Shown here: piece by piece, positions 42,101-53,438 of the stretch
How positions within the stretch are numbered: the first letter of the stretch is position 1
Layout: each line of letters starts with the position of its first letter
Assembly: GCA_905221605.1 (NCBI GenBank)
Contig: CAJNDS010002202.1
Span: 1,109,379 to 1,173,378 of the forward strand
Length of the DNA: 64,000 bases
Source: Symbiodinium natans
Taxonomy: Eukaryota > Sar > Dinophyceae > Suessiales > Symbiodiniaceae
Direction of reading: 5' to 3'
Notes under the pieces: model-generated
The model's database searches: none
The model's input: only the letters and a program-made list of their open reading frames with translations
What the model was told of the DNA's origin: nothing
Translations under genes and position numbers: made by a program

Positions 42101-45100
42101 GTTCAGGGTTTAGGGTTTAGGGTTTAGGGTTTAGGGTTTAGGGTTTAGGGTTTAGGGTTTAGGGTTTAGGGTTTAGGGTTTAGGGTTTAGGGTTTAGGGT
42201 TTAGGGTTTAGGGTTTAGGGTTAGGGTTTAGGGGTTAGGGTTTATAGGGTTTAGGGTTTAGGGTTTAGGGTTTAGGGTTTAGGGTTTAGGGTTTAGGGTT
42301 TAGGGTTTAGGGTTTAGGGTTTAGGGTTTAGGGTTTAGGGTTTAGGGTTTAGGGTTTAGGGTTTAGGGTTTAGGGTTTAGGGTAGACTTAAGGTTCAGGA
42401 GTGCTGGGTTCAAGGTGTAGGGGTTTAGGGGCTTCGGTGTGGGCATCCTGAACCGGAAAACCTGAGAGCCCTAGCTCACACTCAACAGCCCGACTTCCTT
42501 CACCCCTACGTAACAATCCCAACCCCCCCCCCCCCAAAAAAAAAAATGACTAAACCCTAAACCCTAAACCCTAAACCCTAAACCCTAAACCCTATCCTGT
42601 GAAATCCTCAGATATCGATTCTGAAGATTAATAAAACCATTGAAAATACTAAATAAGAAAAACCCTAAACCCTAAACCCTAAACCCTAAACAGTAACAAA
42701 AATTGTACTTCAAAGCCAGGTTCTCAGGGCCCTAAACCCAGAATTGAGCCCTTGTTTCACCTCGAAGCGCGCAATGGGGTTTAGGGTTTGGGGTTTGGGG
42801 TTTAGGGTTTAGGGTTTAGAGTTTGGGGTTTAGGGTCTGGGGTTTAGAGTTTGGGGTTTAGGGTCTGTGGTTTAGGGTTTAAAGTTCGAACACCAAACTT
42901 TAAACCACTACATTCTGGATGTTGTTCAGGCCCTAGACCCCCTTAACGGTCTTGGGGCTTGTTGCTTTAAAACTGTAGCCTGACTTCCAATGGTGAATAT
43001 TGCGGTACCGATTGTTGAAGAAGGCTTACAGTAGTTTGGGGGCATATTACCCCTATTAAGGGAAATACTCAAATAACCTTCCCCCAGAAACCCTACAGCC
43101 ATATAGCCCTATATCCCCAATCCATGTAACCCCTAAAGCCCAAGCCCATAAGCCTTAAATGACCCTAGCAAAAACCACAAGCCAGACGACCCAAGACCAA
43201 AAAAAAAGACCCTCAAACCGTAAGAACACAAAGCCGAAAGCCTAAACATCAAGAACAAAACCTAAACATAATTTCAAAAAAAACTGAAGCCCTGATGAGA
43301 CCCCAAGACCCAACGCCCTCAGCGAGGTTCCGTAGCGCTAGGCCAGGGGCATCCTACACGAAACCCCCCGCAACCCTACACCCCAAAAACCTAAACCCTA
43401 CACCCTAAACCCTAAACCCTAAGCCCTAAACCCTAAACCCTTAAGGGTCTGGGCTTAGGGTTCAGGGTTTAGGGTTAAAAAGGGTGCCCTGTTTGAAGTG
43501 CTTATCTTCACAAAGGAACCCCAACCCCCCTAGAAAACGGGCAAAGGGGTACCACGGGGCTATCAAGCGACCCTTATCAAGTGACCCCTTAGCTATAAAA
43601 ACCATAAACACCTAAACCCTACACCCCTTTATCAACCCTTGCACCCTTTGACCCTAAACCCCAAAAAAGAACCCCAAACCCCAAACCCCAAACCCCAAAC
43701 CCCAAACCCTAAACCCTAAACCCTAAACCCCAAACCCTAAACCCTAAACCCTAAGCCCTAAACCCCTTGAAGCCCTACGACCACCCCGAACAAAGCGAGG
43801 CCTCGTTCGCAGCGGCGCTGTTCTCCCAGAGCCCACCCCACCAGACCGCCAAGTCGGCGAAGCGCTGGAACCTGATCTGGGTTTAGGGTTTAGGGTCTAG
43901 GGTCTAGGGTTTAGGGTTTAGGGCTTAGGGCTTAGGGCTTAGGGCTTAGGGCTTAGGGTTTAGGGCTTAGGGCGTAGGGTTTAGGATCTTTAGGGTTTAG
44001 GGTTGAGTGGCTTCGAGTTTCATTAAACCGATGATCTTTAGGGTGTAGGGCAGGTTTTAGGGGGGAAATTGGGGAACTAGGGTTTGGTGCTTCGGGCTCA
44101 GCGTTTTGACCCTATCTGAACCCCAAACCCAAGTCCTTGGTAGGGAAATGGGGCCTTCGGATCCGCGAACCAGAAAGCTTTGAGATTTTAGGGCCTTCAA
44201 GGGTTGGAGTTGGGATGTTCCCAACCATTAACAGCTCCTTAATAGGGAACATGGTACCCCCAATTACAATTTCTTATCAAGGAGCTGTTAGCATACGGAT
44301 GGGAAGATCCTAAGGTTGGAGTTCGGGGCTTCCAGGCTTGCAGGTTGTCCAGTGCAGGGCTTGAGGCTTAGAATAAGTAACGCAGCCCTAAGCCCTAAAG
44401 CCCAAGCCCTAAACCCTAAATCCGTAACCCCTAAACCCTAAAACAACAAAAAAAAAACGCAAGAAACATCAAAACCCTGGTGAGCGCAGACCGTCGTCCG
44501 ACCCGTGTTTCTTGGCTTTTAAGTAGCACGGTAGAGGCAAAATAACACACACTGGAAGCCCAAGGCCCTGCAACCCTGAAACGCTTGTGAATGAAGACAG
44601 TCACCCCCAAACCATCCTAAACCCGAAACCCCAACCGCTAAACCCTAAACCATAAACTCCAAACCCCAAACCCCAACCGCTAAACCATAAACCCTAAACC
44701 CTAAACCCTAAACCTTAAACCATACGAGCAGCAGCAGGGAGGAGCGATAGTCGGGCGTCCAGCGGGTGAAGTATCCTCGAGGCGGGCCAAGCTGCTCGGG
44801 GGGCTGACTTCAGGGCTCAGGGTCCCTAAACCCTGAATTTAGGATTTGGGGCTTAGGGCTTAGGGTTTAGGGTTTAGGGTTAGGATTTAGGGTCCCTAAA
44901 CCCTAAACCTGAAACCTAATCTCCTGTGCACTTTCCTCACGCTCTTTTGTTCTTAACTGCGTGCGTCACTCCCTTGTTTCGTTCCTTACCAATTGATAAG
45001 AATATACTAATGTACGGGATAATAGCCCATATTTCATATATTTTTATAAGGCCCTTTATTCGTTCAATAATTCTTATAATTCTAACGCATTCTCTACATA

Positions 45101-48100
45101 ATATTCCAAGCTAGTAATCACATAATCATGAAAGGAAGACTCTACCCAGGCTATGAACGTGAGGTGAGTGCACGGACTCAATGGCCAGCCAATGTACCTG
45201 AGCCAGCCCCAAGATCCGTATACCCGATCCCTAAACCCAAATTTAGGGTTTAGGGGTTTAGGGTTTAGGGTTTAGGGTTTAGGGTTTAGGGTTTAGGGTT
45301 TAGGGTTTAGGGTTTAGGGTTTAGGGTTTAGGGTTTAGGGTTTAGGGTTTAGGGTTTAGGGTTTAGGGTTGAGGTTTTAGGGTTTAGGGTTTAGGGTTTA
45401 GGGTTTAGGGTTTAGGGTTTAGGGTTTAGGGTTTAGGGTTTAGGGTTTAGGGTTTAGGGTTTAGGGTTTAGGGTTTAGGGTTTAGGGTTTAGGGTTTAGG
45501 GTTTAGGGTTTAAGGGTTTAGGCCCCAAACTCAAAGATCCCTACCACCTCAAGCCCAAACCTCGAAACCTAAACCCTGAGAGCCTTAAAGGCCTTTGAGC
45601 CCTTTGAAGATAAGTATCCCGGCAGCCATATTACAACAAGGATTCCCTCCCTCTTGTGTTAGGGTTCAGGGACGAGGGAAGGGCGTTAAACCCCAAAGGG
45701 GCGACAGGGGCACCAGTAGGGCTAGGATTTGGGTAGGGTTTTCGGGCTTAGTTTTGGCCTCTGAGGCACAATCATAACATGCTTAGGGTCTAGTGACGAG
45801 CGTTTAGGATTCAGATTTAGGGTTTTGGGCTTGGAGAGCACCACACCACGCTTAAACTATCCCTTGGGAATCCCCATATGAGTTAGGGTGGTTACACCTC
45901 TTGATCTAGCGGCATTGGGGTCCTGGGGCAACAAAGGCGGTGGAGACTTCGGAATTCGAACCTTCCCTCTACCCTAAGGCCTGCTCACTATCTGGTCCAC
46001 AAAGATATCGAGAGTTGGGATTCAGGCGGAGAGTGCTTCGGGCTGAAGGTTTAGGGTTTAGGGTGCGCCCTGCACGATGAGAAACCCTAAACCCTAAACC
46101 CTAAACCCTAAACCCTACACCCTAAACCCTAAACCTGGGGGTACCTGTACCCATGTAGGGCCTTCAAGTCCAGCGCCCGGAGCTAAACCCTAAAAGGAGG
46201 CTCATGTTGGTTTCTTTCCGGCTACGCCGACCCAAAGCCCTGAACCCGCAAAAAGAGCAACATAGTGTTTAGGGTTTAGGGTTTAGGGTTTAGGGTTTAG
46301 GGTTTAGGGTTTAGGGTTTAGGGTTTAGGGTTTAGGGTTTAGGGTTTAGGGTTTAGGGTTTAGGGTTGATCCTAACCCTCAAAAGAGCAACATTGTTTAG
46401 ATTGTTTAGGGCTTAATGTTCCACCCTCTTTAGTGTTGGGCGCCCCACTTCCCCCCCCCCCCCCAGAACAGTCGAAGCCAGCTTTCACCCTGTTTACACG
46501 GCCCACGGGTTGTATATGATTTTAATAGGGAGGAGTTTACATAAGTTTAAACGGGGCAGCGATGCCCGGCAATTGATTTTAAAGGCGCGGCGCATGGATT
46601 TTAATACGGCACCCGGAAGATCTGACTTAAGTCAGGATCCCGCCGCGCACCCCCAAAAAGTCAGGTTGTCTTGAAAAGCCCAGCCAACTTGACCTTATTC
46701 AGGGGGCCCCGACTAAACCAGGTCCAACATTAAGGTTTAGGGTATAGGGTTTAGGTTCTAGGGTTTAGGGTTTAGGGTTTAGGGTTTAGGGTTTAGGGTT
46801 TAGGGTTTAGGGTTTACGGTTTAGGGTTGATCCTGAACCACCCCAGGCCTGCAAATGTATTCACCGTGAGCTTCGGGTAGAAGCTCGGGCAGTGCTGCGA
46901 CAGAAAGATGTTCTGCCTGGGAGGGCCCAAGTGGATTTATGGAAAACGCCCTAAACCCTAAACCCTAGATCTTGAGCCTTAAACCCCCAGCCCCTAGCCC
47001 TAAACCCTCTAACCCTAAACCCTAAACCCTAAACCCCAAACCCTAAACCCTAAACCCTAAACCCTAAACCCTAAACCCTAACCCTAAACCCTAAACCCTA
47101 AACCCAAAGCCCTGACCTTGACCCTCAACCCTAGGCCCTCAGCCCTAAAGACCCTAAACCCTGAACCCTAAGAGGAACCTTAAGACCTAAACCTAGGCCT
47201 TCAGGCCCGGGCCCCCTAAGCCCTAAGCCCTAAACCCTAAACCCTAAACCCTAAACCCTAAACCCTAAACCCTAAACCCTAAACCCTAAACCCTAAACCC
47301 TAACCCTAAACCCTAAACCCTAAACCCAAAGCCCTGACCTTGACCCTCAACCCTAGGCCCTCAGCCCTAAAGACCCTAAACCCTGAACCCTAAGAGGAAC
47401 CTTAAGACCTAAACCTAGGCCTTCAGGCCCGGGCCCCCTAAGCCCTAAGCCCTAAGCCCTAAGCCCTAAACCCTAAACCCTAAACCCTAAACCCTAAACC
47501 CTAAACCCTAAACCCTAAACCCTAAACCCTAAACCCTAAACCCTAAACCCTAAACCCTAAACCTAACCCTAAACCCCTCAAAAAGACCCTAAACCCTGAA
47601 CCTAAGAGGAACCTTAAGACCTAAACCCTAGGCCTTCAGGCCCGGGCCCTAAGCCCTAAGCCCTAGCCCCTAAACCCTAAACCCTAAACCCTAAACCCTA
47701 AACCCTAAACCCTAAACCCTAAACCCTAAACCCTAAACCCTAAACCCTAAACCTAAACCTAAACCCTAAAACCCTAAACCCTAAACCCTAAACCCTAAAC
47801 CCTAAACCCTAAACCCTAAACCCTAAACCCTAAGCCATCACATCCCTAAGGCCCAAAAATCCTAACCCCAAAAAACCCTAAGCCCAAAAAACCCCAAGCC
47901 GTAAGCCATACCAGAAACCCTAAACCCTAAACCCTAAACCCTAAACCCTAAACCCTAAACCCCAAACCCCAAACCCTAAAGCCCAAAAAAAACCCAAGCC
48001 GTAAGCCATACCAGCCCAGAAGCCCTCCCTGCAACCAGTCAAGGCCCCTAAAAACCTAAACCGTAAAACCTTCAACCCTAAACCCTAAACCCCAGACCCT

Positions 48101-51100
48101 AAACCCTAAACCCTAAACCCTAAACCACCCAAACCCCCCTAAAAAACCTGCGTGAACCCAGTAAAGGCCCAGCTGCACATCCGAGCCCACAGGCTGGCCA
48201 AGCCGCTCCGCCCGCGCCCGCCCCACTGTGGACCTCAGGTTTAAGGGCTTTTAAGGGGCTTGTAAGGGTTTAAAGGTTTTTTTGTTTGTAAGGGGCCTTT
48301 AAGGGGCTTAAAGGGGTTTCCAAGGGTTGTTTTAGGAGTCTTGAAGGGGTTTCACAGCTTTTTGTTATGGTTTTTGGGCTGGGTTTTTGAGGGCTTAAGG
48401 GTGTTGAGGTCAAGGGTTTTGAGGGGCTTTAGAAGGTTTAAGCCCCACTGTGGACCTCAGGTCTGTAGGGCTTTTCGGGGTTTAAAGAGCTTTAAGGGTT
48501 CTAAGGGCTTAAGGGATTTTAAGGTCTAAGGGATTTAGGGGCTTAAGGGATTTTAAGGTCTAAGGGTTTTAAGGGCTTAAGGGATTTTAAGGTCTAAGGG
48601 TTTTAAGGGCTTAAGGGATTTTAAGGTCTAAGGGTTTTAAGGGCTTTAAAGGGGTTCAGGATGTTGAGGTCAAAGGATCTTAAGGGTCTAGGGTTCGGGC
48701 TTCAGGGTTTTGAGGGCTTTTAGGGGTTTTAGGGTTCAAGGGCTTTAGGGTTTTAGGTGTTAGGGTGGTGAGGTCTAGGGTGGTTTAGGGTTTAGGCTTT
48801 TGGGGCTTCTAGGGTTTTGGGGTTTGAGGGTGCCGAAGTCCCAGAGTATCCCAGGTAAGGAGGCTTTATAGTTAAGCGCAACGTCGGGTCGAGGATTTGG
48901 GCTTTCGGGTTTGGGGCTTCGATTGAGGCCTGGGGCTTCGGTTTAGGTCTTAAGGGTTTCGGGTTCAGGGATGTTGAAAGCATTTGGGGATGTTTAGGGC
49001 ATAGGCTTCGTGCTCAGGGTCTTAGGCCACTACCCCCACCACCTCGTAGGCAAGATCGAGCTCGAAGCCATAACCATAACCCTAAACCCTCAATCACCAA
49101 CCGACCTGAAAGGCGTAACCTGAAACCCTAAACCTCTAGAGCCCGAACGCAATAAGTCCCTGACACTAAACCTGAACCCTAACCCCTGAGCCCTAACCCT
49201 TCATGTCGGCTTAGGTGCTGCCAGAAGAAGGCGCCGTGAGTGCCGCCTCAGAATGCCCGAAGGATCCAGGCGCCAGTATCAGATTTACAGGATCCTGAAG
49301 GGTTTAGGGTTTAGGGTTCAGGGTTCAGGGTTTAGGGTTTAGGGTTTAGGGTTTAGGGTTCAGGGTTTAGGGTTTAGGGCTTCTGAAGTCTGTGGGGTTT
49401 GCAGGTGTTTACAGGCCTGAGAGGATGCTTCAGGCTTACAGGGCTGCAGGGTTTTGGGTTTGGGGTCGTGTTTGTTGGGTGTTGAAGCCCTAAACCCTAA
49501 ACCCCCTAAACCCTAAACCCTAAACCCTAAACCCTAAACCCCCTAAACCCTAAACCCTAAACCCTAAACCCTAAACCCTAAACCCTAATCTTAGCCAGGC
49601 CACAGGAGTTCTGCGTGCGGCCTGTCGGTGCATTCGCCCCAGGCGGCCGCAGGGCCGGCAGGGACACGATCGCGTGATCCGAGAGGTTCCTTACTGGGCT
49701 CTGCTTCTAAAAGATGTTGGGGTTTAGGGTTTAGGGTTTAGGGTTTAGGGTTTAGGGTTTAGGGTTTAGGGTTTAGGGTTTAGGGTTTAGGGTTTAGGGT
49801 TTAGGGTTTAGGGTTTAGGGTTTAGGTAGGGTTTAGGGTTTAGGGTTTAGGGTTTAGGGTTTAGGGTTTAGGGTTTAGGGTTTAGGGTTTAGGGTTTAGG
49901 GTTTAGGGTTTAGGGTTTAGGGTTTAGGGTTTAGGGTTTAGGGTTTAGGGTTTAGGGTTTAGGGTTTAGGGTTTAGGGTTTAGGGGTTAGGGGTTAGGGG
50001 TTAAGGGTTAAGGGGTTAGGGTTCGGGAGACTTAACAGTCTAGGGTATAGGGGTTGAAGGTTTCCAGGGTTTAAGGTTTAGGGCTTAGGCCCGCGGTTTG
50101 CCTGACGCCTTAAGGCTTTAAGCTTTAAGCTTTAGGCTTTAGGCTTTAGGGTTTAGGGTTTAGAGTTTAGGGTTTAGGGTTTAGGGTTTAGGGTTTAGGG
50201 TTGCAAGCTTCAAGCCGACAGCTTAAGAAGGTCTAAGCCTGAGGACACTAGCCCTTCAATTTTGGTAGGATTGCATATGCCCTGAACCCTACACCCTAAA
50301 CCCGACACCCTAAACCCGAACCCCTAACCCCTAAACCCTAAACCCGAAACCCTAGACCCTAAACCCTAAACCCTAAACCCCAAAAGGGTGAAGGTTGCCC
50401 TGTCAGCTACTAAGCTGTGAACTCGGGGGTTGTGACTGTGCAGGACAAGCCGCTGGCCCACGGCAGGCAGGTGAAGCTTACCTGGGCGCAGTACTCCCCT
50501 AAACCCTAGCCCCCTAAACCCGCCCTAAACCCCCTAAAGCTCTAAAGCCCTACAGCCCTTAAACCCCTAAACCCCTAACCCGTAAACCCCTAAACCCTAA
50601 ACCCCTGACCCTATGCCCGAAACAGCGTGGGATCCCTCCTAAATGTGCCCTGTAGCTTGAAGCGGAAGGAAGATAGAACCCTGAACCGGCTAGCCCTAAA
50701 CCCTAAACCCTAAGCGCCCTAAACCCTGAACCCTAAACCCGAAACCCGAAACCCGAAGCCCCAAGCGCTAAGCCCTAAAGCCTGAAGCCTGAACCCTAAA
50801 CCCTAAACCCACAACCCCGAACCCTAAACCCTAGCCCTAAACCCTAAACCCCCAGAAAACCCAAGGCAAGAAGGTCAGCAAGTTAATTCGGGCCATCCTT
50901 TGGTGCCCTTTGTGGTGGTTTGCGTGTTTCGGGTTTAGGGCTCAGGGGTAGGGTGTAGGGCTTGGGGTTGTGCCCTAGACCCTACCCCCCCCCCTGAATC
51001 CTGACCTTCAAACTGCAAGGCTCTTGGGGAAGAAGACAGGTTTTGCAATCTTACGCTTTTTGCTTTATGACGCGGGCTTGATGCTCTAGGGTTCAGGGTT

Positions 51101-53407
51101 CAGGGTTTAGGGTGCAGTTAGGATTTAGGGTTTAAGGTTTGTCTGGTTTAGGGCTCCCATGAGCATACTGCGACAGACGAGGCGCAATCGATGCCAATGT
51201 CCTGCTCTGCCGGGTTCCGGGCACACGGGAATTAGAAGGGGGCAAAGGCCCTGCCAGCCCTCGAAAAATCAAGCCCCACAAACGTGCTCAAACCCATAAC
51301 GCACTAAAACCTCTCAAGCACCTAAGGCCCCTAAAAGCCCCCAAAAGTCCCTGAAGCTCCTAAACAGCCTACCAGAGCCCCTACAAGACCTTAGAAACGC
51401 TACACTAGACCCACCTCTACCCCCAACGCGGCGTGACTTTCTGAGCAGCCAGCCAGCAGTCTGAGGTATCTCTGTATTCGGGTCACGCTGATGTACCGAA
51501 TCGCCTAGGGTGTGTGGTTTAGGGTTTAGGGTTTAGGGTTTAGGGTTTAGGGTTTAGGGTTTAGGGTTTAGGGTTTAGGGTTTAGGGTTGTGGTGCTTGG
51601 GGTTTGGGGTAAAGTCTGAGTGCAGGGAGTGGTCATCGCGAGCCCATGAACGAACAAAAAACTGCGGCCTAACCCCTAGACCCCTTAAATCCCCAAGCCC
51701 TAAAATCCCCAGATCCCAAATATAAAAAAAAAAGCACGAAACCTAAAACCCCAAAACCCTCACACAAAAAAAGCCAAACTCCCAACGAAACCTAAACTGG
51801 ACCCTAGAGTAGCCTAGGAATAACAAGGGCACCCTTTGTTGGTTCAAAGGGGCTTCTAAGGGAACCCAAACCCTCAAAACAGGGAATGAGGGCCTGCCCT
51901 GGGTCCTAGTTACCTAAACCCTACACCCTAAACCCTAAACCCTAAACCCTAGAACCCTAAACAAAAACCCTAAACCCTAAACTCTAAACCCTAAACCTTA
52001 AACCCTAAACCCTAAACCCTAAAGGCAAAGTCCTTGAGGTGCTGGGCGTCCCCGATGCCGCTGAGCATGAGGAGCTGCGGGGTCATCAGGGCCCCGGCGC
52101 TCAGGACGACCTAGGGTTTAGGGTTTAGGGTTTAGGGTTTAGGGTTTAGGGTTTAGGGTTTAGGGTTTAGGGTTTAGGGTCTAGGGTCTAGGGTTTCGGG
52201 TTTAGGGTTTAGGGTTTAGGGTTTAAGGTTTAGGGTTTAGGGTTTAATCCGTTCCCCCTAATATAATACCCCCCTAATATCAAAATCCCTCTGGCCCCAA
52301 AACCCGGTCCGGCAGTCGTCCCTTTTAATATCTCTACAGAATTAGGGGGCGGGGAAGCCTGAAACTCATTTAGGCCTAAAGCTTGAAACCTGCTCTATGG
52401 CTGAGCCAGCAAGCTAGAACGACTGGTTGTTTTTTTTCGGACAAACGGTAAGAACCCCCCCTATTACTAAAACCCCTTTGGGGGTTTTGGGGGGTCTTTA
52501 TACTGCGGGGGGGGGGGGGGGGGGGGGGGGGGCTTTTTATATTAGGGGGAAGGGATTAGGGTTTAGGGTTTAGGGTTTAGGGTTTAGTGTTTAGGTTTTA
52601 GGTTTAGGGTTTAGGGTTTAGGGTTTAGGGTTTAGGGTTTAGGGTTTAGGGTTTAGGGTTTAGGGTTTAGGGTTTAGGGTTTAGGGTTTAGGGTTTAGGG
52701 TTTAGGGTTTACCCTATGCACCTTATATATAGGGCGAAGTAGACCCCCCCTCATAACCCCTAGGGTCCCTTGCAAGGGTCTTAGTTTGAGTAGGCGCGGC
52801 AAACCGCAGGGCACTGTCGTCTGGTGCAGCGTTTGGGCTTGCACTTGCAGTAACTTCGCATGTCTCTTGCGCAGGAACATTCAATACACAGGGCTTTGGG
52901 GTTAGGGTTTAGGACCCTAAACCCAAAACCCAAAACCCTAAACCCTTTAGGGTTTAGGGTTAGGGTTTAGGGTCCATGTTTGAGTCTTGTACGTTGCCCT
53001 TTCTTCTTTCTTTGGTTAGTTGTTACCGTGGCTCCGACACTCCTGCATCCTAAGACCTAAAAAACCCAAACCGCCAAGCCTCTTCTAACCCCAAATCCTG
53101 AACCCCAAATCCTAAATCCCACACCCAAAACCCTAAACCCCAAACCCTAAACCCCTAAACCCTGAACCCCAACCCCCAACCCCTAAACCCTAAACCCTAC
53201 GCCCTAAAACCCTGACAGGAACGTACGGTCAGTGCCCCACACACTGGACTTTGAGGCAAAGTGGCCTCCTTGTTGCACAGCACCTCGCGGCGTTCCTGGG
53301 TCGGCAGGCTCCCCTCTCCCAGAGCAGGGTTTCTAGGGATTTAGGGTTTAGGGTTGAGAGTTTAGGGTTTAGGGTTTAGGGTTTAGGGTTTATGGTTTGG
53401 TTTTTTT

Positions 53408-53438
<31 letters not shown>

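Noticed and set aside
45900-45990. tRNA-like T-loop (GGTTCGAATTCC on minus)
   Set aside because: The T-stem does not pair and no acceptor stem or anticodon arm could be formed.
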